A DNA stretch of 64,000 nt from Paramecium octaurelia. Lineage: Eukaryota > Ciliophora > Oligohymenophorea > Peniculida > Parameciidae. The position numbers and the translations under genes are program-made. Each line of letters opens with the position of its first letter. Positions within the stretch are counted from its first letter, which is position 1. The notes beneath the pieces were generated by a model that was given only the letters and a program-made list of their open reading frames with translations, did not search any database and was not told the origin of the DNA. The DNA lies in NCBI GenBank assembly GCA_905182995.1, contig CAJJDP010000015.1, positions 248,001 to 312,000 of the forward strand. Direction: 5' to 3'. Positions 25,872 through 36,495 of this stretch are shown piece after piece.

Positions 25872-27082
25872 TCACAATATCCTTACTCTAACTGCTTTAA
25901 ATCCAGTGAACCATTCAATATGACCTCCCTTTTTAGTTAATGCCAATATCACATTGTTATTGCTTAGAATTGTGTCTTTAGGAATATACTACGATTGAAT
26001 GACTGGATCATCCATTGATGATACAAATAAAGTAGGTACTTAAATCTGTTCGATTTCTTTGACACAATTTATTTTCATATATAAATCTGAGATGTTTTCA
26101 TAGCCCAACAATCTTTTAGTCACTAATTCATCAAAGTCTTCAGTTCTATAGCATTTCTGAGCCTAATCTAAATGATAAATTTCGTCAATTCTATATACCT
26201 ACATCAATGCCTGACTTTTTATAAACATCAAGATTCCACTTCATATTTCTGATGAAATTTTTAGTGATAGCCATATTATAAATAAACTTAGTTGGCTTCT
26301 TGATTTCTTATGCTAAAGTTTGAATATCCCAGGGACAACTGATTGCCACTGCTCCTTTGATGACATCCTTATATTTTGCTAGAAATTTCACCAGTTGCAA
26401 AGAACCCATCGAAAATCCTAACATATACAGAGGAGCATCTGGATTTTAGGATTTAATATAATTTACTCCAGCCAATAAATCATCCAATTTAGAAAAGTCA
26501 GTAGGCTATGCAGTTAACATTCTTGAATTTGCATACCCTCGCATATTGATACAATAAACTCTAAATCCTTTGCGATTCGCATTTAATACTGTATGTCTAA
26601 TGTAATTGCATTCACTAGCACCAGTCAATCCATGGAGTATTATTAAGGTTTTTTGTTTTGGGTTCTCGCTTTTATCAGATCTTAGAAACTTTTAATTCAC
26701 AGGCAGAGAATCTATAGTAATTAATCCATTTTCTACGGGTACTTCCACACGAGTCATAGGCACATATGGTACAGGATCAAATTTGCTTCCATACAAACTC
26801 TAAAGGAAAGCTGTTTACAAATAAATTGTTGGTTTATAAACACCCTATATATATTAGTGTTATCCCTACCTATCTTAAACTTGGGCAATTTTAAATGATT
26901 TCTAAGTTTTTAGAAGTTTAATTGAATGTATAGAGAATGTCGGTGTTCCAATAGTTTCCTTATATTTCCACTCCAATCAGGGCCAATCCTGCATAAAACA
27001 TCCATTTTCTGGTTCTGCTCCATCCTATTCTTTATCGGTCTTGAAATTATGCAATACTCATTGAAGAAAATCGAAATTTCAT
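25872..27082 (-). CDS. Alpha/beta hydrolase (EMB8/YheT-like)
   Basis: Esterase/lipase-fold enzyme of the ABHD1/2/3-EMB8-YheT group. Seen in order: a hydrophobic N-terminal segment (MFYAGLALIGVEI) suggesting membrane association, the oxyanion motif TLIILHGLTGASEC, FRVYCINMRGYANS, the nucleophile elbow LGFSMGS, the acid region LFVSSMDDPVI, and the histidine context KKGGHIEWF. So Ser, Asp and His of the triad are all present. A 25-bp intron lies near 26850. The length, about 390 residues, is normal. The start chosen at 27082 lies 12 bp from the divergent CDC26 start; Met-8 (27061) is an alternative. The substrate is probably a lipid ester, unknown here. Confidence 0.9.
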
Positions 27083-27094
27083 TATTTAAATTTA
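27083..27094. promoter_or_regulatory. 12-bp bidirectional intergenic spacer
   Basis: The start codons of the hydrolase (minus, ATG ending at 27082) and CDC26 (plus, ATG at 27095) are separated only by 12 A/T bases. The 5' leaders must therefore overlap the neighbour's coding sequence, unless the hydrolase starts at a later Met. Confidence 0.6.
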
Positions 27095-27445
27095 ATGATT
27101 ATACGTAAACCAACAACAATAACTTTGAAACCAGAGGACGATTACTAAGAATACGAAGATTTTAAGAGAAGATAAGAAGAATAAAAGAAGAGTTAAATGC
27201 AATAGAAGAAAGAAATGTTCCCTTGGTCATAGTAATAACAAGCCCAGATTATAAATTAAGTTTGAAAATTTTGAATTTCAAAATAGGCACCAAAAAACAC
27301 AAGGAGATCAATTCAAGTTGCCTAAGAACCCACAATTGAATTTGAGCCTGATTCCTACTTTGAAATTAACAATCAAATCCCTGTCAACTAATTATTCAGA
27401 ATGATAAATCCATCTCCTGATGCTATGTAACAAGAGCCATAATGA
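27095..27445 (+). CDS. CDC26: APC/C subunit CDC26-like
   Basis: Small subunit of the anaphase-promoting complex that stabilises the TPR subunit APC6. The N-terminus MIIRKPTTITLKPEDDYQEY aligns with the highly conserved animal/yeast start MLRRKPTRLELKLDDIEEF, the part that inserts into APC6. It continues into a charged helix (FKRRQEEQKKSQMQQKKE). A 27-bp GTT...TAG intron at 27260-27286 joins the two exons. The predicted protein is 107 residues, close to the usual 60-125. It is split by the intron and by TAA/TAG Gln codons, so a standard-code search misses it. Head-to-head with the hydrolase gene. Confidence 0.8.
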
Positions 27446-27818
27446 GATAAATATCTTAATTTGATTCATCAAATTACTCATAATTGTTGTTTATGTTTAT
27501 ATATTGATCTTGGTTTTTCAATTCTTCATCATTAGTCATTTTATAATATTCATTAATTTCAATATTTTAAATTGAATATGATGTTATATAATATAAAATA
27601 AGTAAAGATTTTGAATATAAACATTATAAATTTGGTCACTCTCAAAGAGTAGTTAATCATTGAAAAACTCATTTTGCTTTTGGTTTAATTAAAGAATATG
27701 ATAACCATAGATACCCAATAAACAACTACTAGTATTTTAAATATTAAAAATGCCTTTTAATCTTTATTTTAATTTTTATATTTAAAAAAAATTTGTATTA
27801 TAATATCATAGATGTTCT
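27446..27818. other. AT-rich spacer without a gene
   Basis: About 370 bp between the convergent ends of CDC26 and a small minus-strand frame. No coding frame, RNA gene or repeat is recognised. Confidence 0.55.
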
Positions 27819-28034
27819 TCAAATAAAAAAGCGTATTAATTCATTAACAACATTTTCTTTTCCAAAAATATCAAAAACAACATAAAAATTAGAACAATTC
27901 TTAGATATGAAGTCTTGTGTCCTCTTGTAAATTCTGTCTTATTTAAAGTCAATTATCAACTTTGTCTTTGGAAGGTTAAAATATTTTTAATAAATGTCTT
28001 GCTCTGTTCTCTTAATCTCCATCCTTCTAATCAT
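27819..28034 (-). CDS. Small hypothetical protein
   Basis: A 71-residue minus-strand frame, MIRRMEIKRTEQDIYQKYFN, then LPKTKLIIDFKQDRIYKRT and VVFDIFGKENVVNELIRFF. Amino-acid composition and spacing look genuine. A second short frame just upstream (MDSYKFVTYQNFKYC from 28087) lies in another phase and could be a first exon, but no canonical intron joins them. No family recognised. It may be an intact small gene or the end of a decayed larger one. Confidence 0.4.
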
Positions 28035-28259
28035 CACATCAAACAATATTTAAAATTTTGATATGTTACAAATTTATAGCTATCCATAAATGATGGTTGC
28101 TTATTATTTTTGATTTGGCAAGAGGAAGTAATTAAAAAATGAGCATGCTTCAACATTTTATATATATTATCATATTTTAAAGCACAATATTTAAATTTAC
28201 ATATCTATTTATAAACTTACAGATTTCATTAAAACATAAACAAATTATTTTATTCATCC

Positions 28260-28287
28260 CCCCGATTGATATGACGATATAACGGGG
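28260..28287. promoter_or_regulatory. GC-rich hairpin upstream of the HTH gene
   Basis: CCCCG at 28260-28264 pairs with CGGGG at 28283-28287 around an 18-nt loop; an extra run of C precedes the left arm. In DNA this AT-rich such a GC stem is conspicuous. It lies about 35 bp before the ATG of the helix-turn-helix gene. It could be an operator-like site, a leader hairpin or part of a small RNA. Confidence 0.4.
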
Positions 28288-28322
28288 CGAATCATAGAGG
28301 AAATAAAATAATATTTAAAATA

Positions 28323-28706
28323 ATGAATTAAAGTAAAGTTGGCTTCAACAATAGGAAATATCAATGTATAAATACTGGTTAAAGGATATCACTCCTTGTT
28401 GACATTTTAATAGAGGGCCTATCAATAAAACAAGCTGCAAAGAAGAATAATATTAAATTCTCTTCGGCCAAAGTAATTCTTAAGCTTTTCAAACATGAGG
28501 GACGTATTGGGAAGGTGAAAGAAAATTAGTTAACTTAAGCTGAAAATGGTTTATAATTACAACAATAATCTTAATTAATCAACGAAAATATGTAATAATG
28601 CAAGAATCTATTGAAATAAATAGAAGATTGTAAAGCTAGAAACAATTAACTGCAGTAGGAGCTGACTATTTATTAATAAATTAATAATTAATTTAATTTA
28701 GAATGA
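28323..28706 (+). CDS. Helix-turn-helix protein with C-terminal coiled coil
   Basis: A single exon of 127 residues. Residues about 20-60 (RISLLVDILIEGLSIKQAAK, KNNIKFSSAKVILKLFKHEG) form a homeodomain-like/Psq-type helix-turn-helix: a repetitive 'is-it-the-right-module' helix, a turn, then the recognition helix SSAKVILKLFK followed by a basic GR step. Residues 65-125 are a Gln/Leu/Asn coiled coil likely to dimerise. Such short HTH-coil proteins resemble transcription regulators; the HTH fold also occurs in transposases, but no catalytic domain is attached here. A GC-rich hairpin sits just upstream. Confidence 0.65.
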
Positions 28707-28720
28707 AATTATAATTTAAA

Positions 28721-29451
28721 TCAGCATTTTAATTACTTCGAAGGATGTACTTTTATTTATTCCTCATATTCGCTTATTATTTATTTATCCAATTCCATAA
28801 ATTCTACAAGTAATTATTCTAATTAATCGTCGTTTTATTCATACATTTTTGGATGATAAAAGATCAAACTTTTATCTATATTTTGCTATGGCATTAGTGA
28901 ATAATTAGTACTTATTTTAAAAAGTATTTAATTTCCTTCAAAAAAGCCTCAGCAATTGAACGATCTTAAAAAAAAGAATTCATATCATAAATATCTGTTG
29001 GTAATTACATGGCCATTCTCCTAAGGATATAGAATGGCATGAATTCTTCTATTTTCTGGATGTCATCTTTAGGCATTTTCTTTTTAAATAATGATTTTCT
29101 TAAAAGTTATAGTCTTTCCATTAGTAAATCGAATTTAGACTAAACTAAGCAATATCCATAAACTTAGTGATAAATAGGTTATGCCTTTAATTATGCCTCT
29201 ATTAATTAGGTTTGCCAAGTTTTTTGTTTATTTTAAGGTTCAAATTTGAAGTCATCTAAATTAATTTATACTTCATCTTAAGTTTGTAATGAAAATATAT
29301 CTGGAGTTTATTTGATAGCTTGGATGATTGGAAGAGGTAGCCTTTTGTTCTTTTTGATATCTGAGAATTCCTTGATTTTTTTGAAAGAAGTTTCATTCAA
29401 ATAGTCAGCTAATTATTTTTAGAATTTATTCTTAGGTTAAAAAAAACTCAT
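28721..29451 (-). CDS. Hypothetical protein
   Basis: Starts MSFFQPKNKFQKQLADYLNE at 29451; one 26-bp intron (near 28900) gives 705 coding bases, 234 residues, ending at TGA 28721-28723. It is helical and charged, with segments KKIKEFSDIKKNKRLPLPII, FDLLMERLQLLRKSLFKKK and IEEFMPFYILRRMAMQLPTD. No signal or membrane segment. Not recognised. Its stop lies 14 bp from the stop of the HTH gene (convergent pair). Confidence 0.65.
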
Positions 29452-29673
29452 ATTTATAATAATTTTATAAGTATAATTCGAACAATAAATAAAGTTAATT
29501 AATTTAAATCATTATGGCCTGTATGAGAATGATATGATAGAGAGAGTTGTTCCAAATTAAATATTATAGAGAGTCTTTATATTCTCTACATTATTTGTAC
29601 ATATAAATTAAAACTTATATTTAATGCTATTAGATTATATTAGAAAATAACCTGAAAAACATAAAAATAATCA

Positions 29674-31307
29674 TCATTACCAATGATCCAAGTCTTCCAA
29701 TTCAGGTTTCATTTGTTGTTGCACTTATTAAATTTACTTATTCTTTTCTCCTCCTTGTTATCTAATTTAGACCTTTTATTCGGTTATAGGCTCCTTCCTA
29801 TAGGGTATGATAGCATTGTTCAATAAAATATGAGGGAAAAACTTATATTACCAGAATTTAATAGAGTTATCTTTACTACTTGTCATCAGCAAGCCAACTG
29901 AATCAAACAATTAGATTTTGGTTATGTCCTTATCATGAGCATCTAGTGAGTAAAGATACTTCATATTGGTTGATTCTAAAATAACAACGCAATTTCCATA
30001 ATTTACATAGATTTCCTTTGTACTAATAGAAAATTGAACAACTTTGTTAGGGAGAGTCTTAAGCAAGGTGATTTGATTGGAATTCTTTTCCTTTCCTTGT
30101 TTTCCAATTTCAAATACACTGAGATAGCCCTCTTTGCTACCACAAATTAAATAGTTTTTAATAGGACAATATTGGATTGAAGTTAGATGCATAGTAGCAT
30201 CCTATTTTATCTAATGGATGGCATGTAAAGGGCCATTTTCAAAGGAGAATATATATATACTTCCAATGTTGTCACCCACAAAAAGTCTATATTGATTGGT
30301 AGTCATGCAAGTCAATTCATTCGTAAACTCCTTCTCTATTATAAGTCAATGTTGGTACCTTTTAGAATGCTGCTTGGATTTTAAAGATCTGTAGTGATGA
30401 TACATTTATCTCTGCCAATGCTGTAACAATGGCCTGTCAAATGATTGAAAGCAATTCCATTAACTGATTGAGTGTGCTTATGTATGGTACAAAATTCAGA
30501 GTATTCTAAATATTATTTATTCGTTGCTATTCTCAAACAAACAATGTGACCATCATCAAATCCAATCCCTAGAATAGTCAATTTCTCTTCCCATCTGATC
30601 ATGGTGCCTCTATGTTGATATTGTACAGTCCATAGGGTTTGTGCTACGGCTTGGCCTTCTTTATTGACATCCAATCTATAACAGATTAATTGTGTATGAA
30701 ATGAGGGCTTTAGGGATTTACCAAAGATGCCCATAAATCCTTGCATTTTACTGGAAATGGAATCATCCGTAGTCAATACGAATAGCAATTAGGTATCAAT
30801 TTCATAATGGAAATCTGAGATTGGAAATGCATGGCCGTAATGAATTTTCAAAGATGGTTTTGGTTGGAATAGCCATTTGTTATTGAGCAATTGGGATAAC
30901 TATTTGATTGTTTGAATAGAATTACTTCGCAGAAATTATAAAAGCTCTCGCTTCCCAAAACATCACATCGCCAGATCAAGGCTCCCAACCATTTTTCTAA
31001 ATCCACTCTTCTCTTTTCAGCATCCAAAGTATTTGGCTTGAATCCAAACATCCCTATCCCAGGCAATTGAGGCAACTCAGGACATTGGAGAGTCAATGTC
31101 TTGCACAAGGCGATACAATTGTCGTATGTGTATTCAAGATCAGATCTCTTAAATGGTTCAACTAATGTATATTACAACACAATCCTATAATATATTTGAC
31201 CATCTGCCTTCTCCCTGTAGCCAGGAACTTTAAACTAGTTTAATATTTAAATATACTTTTAAATGCGCCCCTAAATATTCAATTCCATTAAGAGTGTCTA
31301 AACTCAT
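29674..31307 (-). CDS. PX domain-WD40 protein
   Basis: The N-terminal 130 residues are a PX domain: YYRIVLQYTLVEPFKRSDLE, the proline-rich loop CPELPQLPGIGMFGFKP, and RRVDLEKWLGALIWRCDVLG. The remainder is a WD40 propeller: LFVLTTDDSISSKMQGFMG, TILGIGFDDGHIVCLRIATN, SVNGIAFNHLTGHCYSIGRD, NYLICGSKEGYLSVFEIG, LLMTSSKDNSIKFWQYKFF. Introns of 22, 26 and 23 bp give 1,563 coding bases, 520 residues in frame. The tail is Gln/Lys-rich and ends LEDLDHWQ. Likely a phosphoinositide effector on endosomal membranes, comparable in logic to the FYVE-WD40 proteins WDFY1/2. Head-to-head with the bL25-like gene, 11 bp between start codons. Confidence 0.85.
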
Positions 31308-31318
31308 AATTAAATAAA
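31308..31318. promoter_or_regulatory. 11-bp bidirectional intergenic spacer
   Basis: The ATG of the PX-WD40 gene (minus, ends 31307) and the ATG of the mitochondrial bL25-like gene (plus, 31319) are separated by 11 A/T bases. It is the second such pair in the window. Confidence 0.7.
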
Positions 31319-32426
31319 ATGTTTTTTGGGCGAAGAATATTCAGAGCTTTTTGCTCCAAAGCCTAATATAATATCCCCATTTTCACCTCAAGCAAAGGTC
31401 CACAAGCCAATAAACACCTCGACGATGTCCTTTTAGATCAAATGGTCAAAGGTTTTAAGAAAGCATATACCGACAAATTTTTGTTAGACTTTAAAAAAGT
31501 GATCATCAATACAATATTCCAAGGTGGTCTTACCTGCTAAGAGAGTTAGGTCGTTGGATGATCATATCATTGGTCTATGGAAGCAACATGAAGTGGCAGT
31601 TGTGATTGAAGGGAGAGATGAATTTGAGGATATCGACATAGTTTTGGATTACTATTAAGTGGCTGCAGTAAAGAGAAGGATTTGTGCAAATGTAGCACCA
31701 ATTTACATCAGAATTCCTGGACATGATGGAGACATTCGTTGCACTCTGGGTGAAATCATTAAAGATCCTAGTAACATTGATAAGTTTAATTGATAGAAAG
31801 TGGTTGGCCTTTCAAAGTAACTTTGAGAAGATACATAGTAGGCAGACCAAATCTATTGTACGTGCCAATTGCTATATTGCCTAATAACTCCAATCCAGCA
31901 TTAGTAAGAGGAACAGATTATGATGTACATATTGAAGGAGTTTGGATAAATTCATATAATGCCACTTATCCTACTAAATTCTTTGTTGATGCTAAGAATA
32001 TTAAGACATATAGACCATATAAATTGGGAGATTTATAAAATACATTCCCACAAGGAATACTATTGCATGAAAGATACAAGAAACTCATCCATTGGAATGT
32101 TGCAACTTTGGCAAGAGATGAAGATGATGTAAGAATATCATAGTTATCCATAATAGAAATTCTTTGAAGAAGCAGAATTCTAAAGATCAAAGAAAGACGA
32201 TGATTTATTGATCTATAGAAAACCAGACGATGAAGGTGAGGAAACACTAGAAGGAGAAATGTTGTATTAAAAGAAAAAAGTAACCGTGGAGAAGACTTAA
32301 AAAAAGAGAAAGGAAAAGTCTCTCAAAAAGAAGGTCAAATAAGCAAATCAAGAATTATAAAAAGAAGTAGCTGCAGCTAAGGAAGCCAAGGATGCTGCTG
32401 CTAAAGAAGCTGCAGGTAAAAAATGA
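31319..32426 (+). CDS. Mitochondrial ribosomal protein bL25-like
   Basis: The N-terminus MFFGRRIFRAFCSK is a mitochondrial presequence. The body reads like the bL25/TL5 family that binds 5S rRNA: VVLPAKRVRSLDDHIIGLW, VAVVIEGRDEFEDIDIVLDY, then FKVTLRRYIVGRPNLLYVPI and PNNSNPALVRGTDYDVHIEG. A Lys/Ala/Glu-rich tail ends the protein. Three introns (25 bp near 31500, 26 bp near 31770, 28 bp near 32130) give 1,029 coding bases, 342 residues exactly in frame; the first is GTG...AAG and the least canonical. bL25 assignment is by pattern only; another mitochondrial ribosomal protein is possible. Confidence 0.6.
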
Positions 32427-32444
32427 TGAGTTTATAGTATATAT

Positions 32445-34310
32445 TCATTATAATGATTATTGGTTCATAAACTTATCAAAATTATTCAAAATATCCTAGT
32501 TCTCTTTGATAATTTGTTTTACGAACCCGATTAATATATCATATCTGACTAAGACTTGTCTTTTTTAAGGTAAATAAGATCGAGTAGATTAAGCAATACA
32601 GGAAAGACGCTTTGTGTTAAATCTGAATCCCTATCCTTTATACCCTTCACTATGAAATGAAGTGAATTGTCTCGGAGAATAAGTAAGCGACTCCATCTTC
32701 TCTAAACTGTTTTTTTAGGATTTCAATAGGTATTGATTCTATCTCTTAGTAAACTGTTCTTTCGTAACTCGTGCTTAAACTTGAGTCTAATCTGTTTCAA
32801 TATAGTTGATTAAAGGTTCCAGATATTTGCCATTTCCTATTCCTCCAAAGACAGCTATTTTTGAACTAAGTAATACTGAGTTATGAGCACATCTTGGTAC
32901 ATTGTTACCTTCAATTAACACTTACTACCATAGATTTATAGAAGGGTAAAAAATAAAACATTCACTGGATTCAAGACATCCATTTATTATTTAATCTCTT
33001 TAACCTCCTAAAATAACGATGCCTTATATTTTCTTTATAAATTCCATTGTATGATTATGACAAGGCATAGGTGGTCTGCCTTCAGTTTAAACAGTCTCCC
33101 AAGCAATAGCAGTAGTAGTATTAGGGTAGAAGATTAACTTCTTCATAATGTTAGTAGAATTCCCCTCCTGATTCTTACCACCAAAGGAATAAATGATTTC
33201 AACTGGAATCAGATCAGTAGTGTTATCATTGAATTTCGAGGATTATGAAATGTTGATGATAGAATGACAACAAATTGGTGTTGACTTGACATCCCATTAT
33301 TTCCATATCATTTTCTCTATATTATACAAAGCTGTATCATTAAGCACCTATTCACTACTGTTAACTCCTCCATAAACAAGCATCCACTTCCATCCATAAA
33401 TACATGCTTTATGATGTCTCCTTGGTTCTATGTAATCTCCTTAAACGTTGATCTTCTCCCAAAATCTCGTACTTGCATTGTAATCAAACACAGTGTTAAA
33501 ACATTCTCTTACTTTCAATTTTGTATTGAACTTGCAAGACCCCCCGAAATAAATGAAATGATTTCTCAAAGCCACTACTGTCAAAGCTGCTCGACCGTTT
33601 TTGGGCATTTCCCCTTAACCATTTATTACATGCCAATCCTGAAATCCTACTTAAATGATAGAGTTACTTAAATCGAATCTGAGCATTTAATCTCTAATGC
33701 CATCTCCTGCTATTCCACCGTATAAATATAGTGAATCTCCATACAAAGCCATTGATCCACTCTCAGTAAAAGATGGTCTGAAACTTCTTGCACTTCTAAA
33801 AAATTCTTAAGTTTCACCATAGAATGTCAACTGGGGAGGATGGTCAATTTCAGCTTCTACTGTTGGCAAAGCTAAATTAGGCATTTGGTACACTCCAATA
33901 ATTAATATAAGTACCTCTGGCTCCTTCCTTTAGGTTTACTCTCTTTTTCGGAGAATGGTCTCTCCTTTTTAATTTTTATACAACTCTGATTTTTAATTTT
34001 TTTTGAGTTCCTTAATCTAATGCATCTGATATAACTTCTTGGTGTCTCTCAGTCATTTGCGAAATAATTTATTCACGTTAAACTTTGTTATGGGTTAATT
34101 ACATCATCAGTCTGGCTCTTGGAGATGGTATTCGCAATATTGTTTTTGAGAATGCCTTACTAAATCTACTTTGTTATCGTACGCTTTCGGCATTTCAGTG
34201 AATGTCTTAAATAATGCACTCTGCGTCACTGGAGTATTTAGAAGGGTACGTTCAGATTACAGAATCTCTATTTACGGACTCACTCCTTAAGATGAAGTTC
34301 GCAAATGCAT
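32445..34310 (-). CDS. Kelch-repeat protein
   Basis: At least five Kelch blades with the paired-Gly and spaced Tyr/Trp pattern: GSMALYGDSLYLYGGIAGDG, NHFIYFGGSCK, HHKACIYGWKWMLVYGGVN, EIIYSFGGKNQEG, SVLLSSKIAVFGGIGNG. The N-terminal 110 residues are basic (KLKRRDHSPKKRVNLKEG). The C-terminus is helical. Introns of 23 and 22 bp near the 5' end give 1,821 coding bases, 606 residues. The start at 34310 (MHLRTSSQGVSPQ) reads through in frame only when the 23-bp GTA...TAG intron is removed. Probable protein-interaction scaffold; partner unknown. The gene ends 19 bp from the stop of the bL25-like gene. Confidence 0.85.
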
Positions 34311-35345
34311 TATATTTTAATTAAATCAATTAAGTTACTTTATAGAGTTCATATTTTAAGGGCCATTCAAAATGTTTAAAGGCAAAAGAGACAAACCATA
34401 CCATTACAATCTAATTTAAAAATAATTTATCTAGATCCATTTTGTATAAACCATTATATACAGTAAAATAATTATTGATCCAGCTACCGATATGCAATTT
34501 TAAAACCTATAAATTACCTTTATCAGAATTGGCTACTCTAGGAATTATTGTATCTCCATTCTTTGAATAAAGAGCATAAAAAAATATAGGATTTTTAATT
34601 CTTAGAAAAATAATAATTTATTCAAATACGTTATTGAATACTCATATCACTTATATATTTGTCTGGTTATAGATTATAAGACTTTATTATCTACTTAATT
34701 TATGTCCCTCTTTATCATATTATCATAAGAGTAAGAAGTAAAAGATATTGAGAATAAATTTATAAAAGTTTAATTTACCTAATGAAAAATAATACAATTA
34801 TATTATTTACTAATCAAATACAAAGTAAATTTATCTTATTGCTAATGTAAAAAGAAAGGATATATTTTAACCAAAAAACTAGAGGTCACTTGATTTATTT
34901 TATTTTACATATTAAATTAGAATCAAATTCTATCTTCTTATTCACTGATTATTTACAACTTATAGTTTCTGGATAATTTATAGGTAACTATGCTTTATTT
35001 AATTCAATTCTTAATTTCAGGAAGTATCTATTTAATTACGATGAAATTAGATTATTAATTCAAAATTCAGTTATGTATTTTGATTTATCTTTTTATTACA
35101 ATTATATGAACCACAGTTAATAAGAAATCTTACATAACATATTTTACTTTGATTATTATAGTTCCAAACTATTCACAATTTGTGAAGGGAAGGGAAGGTT
35201 TTCATATAATAAGAAGGAATTTAATTATTACATAAATTAATTTACCAATATTATACAACAACGTTAATATAAATATGAGTTCAATTTATTTAATATTGTT
35301 AACTACTATTTAATGTATCAATCATCTCCTGAGAAAAGAAAATAA
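34311..35345. other. Spacer with one possible small ORF
   Basis: About 1 kb between divergent genes. A 64-codon plus-strand frame at 34372-34566 starts MFKGKRDKPYHYNLIQ and includes IIIDPATDMQFQNLQITF; it could be a small gene or a first exon, but nothing supports it beyond composition. The rest (34567-35345) shows no coding frame, RNA gene or repeat. Confidence 0.4.
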
Positions 35346-36467
35346 ATGCAGATGTATGGAAGATCAATGGATGACATGACTTGCATTATTGATTGCGGAT
35401 ATATTGGTTCCCTCTTTCTAGGAAACATAGAAAGTGCAAGTAAAATGACATAATATTCAAGCCGATCCTTCCCTTCTCAAGAAACATAGAATAACAGCAA
35501 TTTTATCTATCTGTGTGTCCAAAATACCATTTACTGTTAGTTCATAAATGAAATAATATGAACATATCATCTTGGAAGATAGTGAGAATGAGAATATTTA
35601 TCGATATTTTAATTCTTCTTTTGAATTTATTGATAAAGGAAGACAATCAGGTAATGTTTTAGTCCATTGTATGGCTGGTATTTCCAGGAGTGCTGCATTA
35701 GTTGCTGCTTACTTGATGAGGAAACATAATATGACTTCGAAAGAGGCCTTGTAATAATTGGAAAGGAAGAGATGGTAGGTTTATCCTAATGATGGCTTTA
35801 TCAAGTAGTTACTTTTATACGAAAAAGAATTGAATCAATAGGAATAAGAAATACCATATGACTGGAATGGAAAAATAATATATAATTAATAAAATAACAT
35901 TAAAAGTAAAACAAGTTCTACAGATAGGTTAATTACTAAAATGAATAAGTTTAATGATGAGGAATCCATTTCTAATGAATACTCTAAAATCAGAAAGAAG
36001 TACATTGATGAAGAGAAATCTCTAGATTTTATGCAGAAATCAAACTAATATTAATTATAATAATAAAGGAAAACTCAATTTGAAATATTGAATAATGGAA
36101 TTAATATTCAGATTTAGAGACTACAATAGCAATCTGCTAGTAATAGAAATCTTAACGCATTTGAACCTAAATAAACTATTATTACCGATAACCAGCAGAA
36201 AAAAAGAGCATTAATGGATGCAAGTAATCAAATGAAATATTTATATAAGTAAACAATTTCAGCAAGAATCCAACAAATAACAAAGGAATATAGCTGGAGA
36301 CAACATTATATGTTCCAAAAAAATAGGAATTTTCTAGCAAATACTTGCCAGCTACAACTAGAGAATATCCATAAAATTAAGGCTTTAAGACTGCTAATAA
36401 TTACTAATAAAAACTAGATACTCTCCTTAATTAGTTTGGCAAGAAGTCTACATACTAATACAACTGA
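35346..36467 (+). CDS. Dual-specificity protein phosphatase
   Basis: DSP fold at residues about 15-160: IGSLFLGNIESA, the general-acid region ILEDSENENIY, and the P-loop VLVHCMAGISRSAALVAAYL with catalytic Cys and Arg (HCxxGxSRS), followed by the helix SKEALQQLERKRWQVYPNDG that is typical of atypical DSPs such as MKP-like enzymes. Introns 35440-35461 (22 bp) and 36224-36249 (26 bp), both ending AAG, give 1,074 coding bases, 357 residues. The C-terminal 190 residues are low-complexity, basic and Gln/Asn-rich. Substrate unknown. The stop lies 28 bp from the convergent CDPK stop. Confidence 0.9.
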
Positions 36468-36495
36468 GTATATTAATATAGGAAAATACAATATA

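Noticed and set aside
28240-28300. tRNA or other structured RNA at the GC-rich patch
   Set aside because: Only one five-base-pair stem is visible; there is no T-loop motif, anticodon arm or further pairing.
28323-28706. Transposase gene
   Set aside because: Only the HTH and a coiled coil are present; no catalytic DDE region, no terminal inverted repeats and no target duplication.
30513-31108. Two independent small minus-strand genes
   Set aside because: Both are exons or code-truncated parts of the single PX-WD40 gene.
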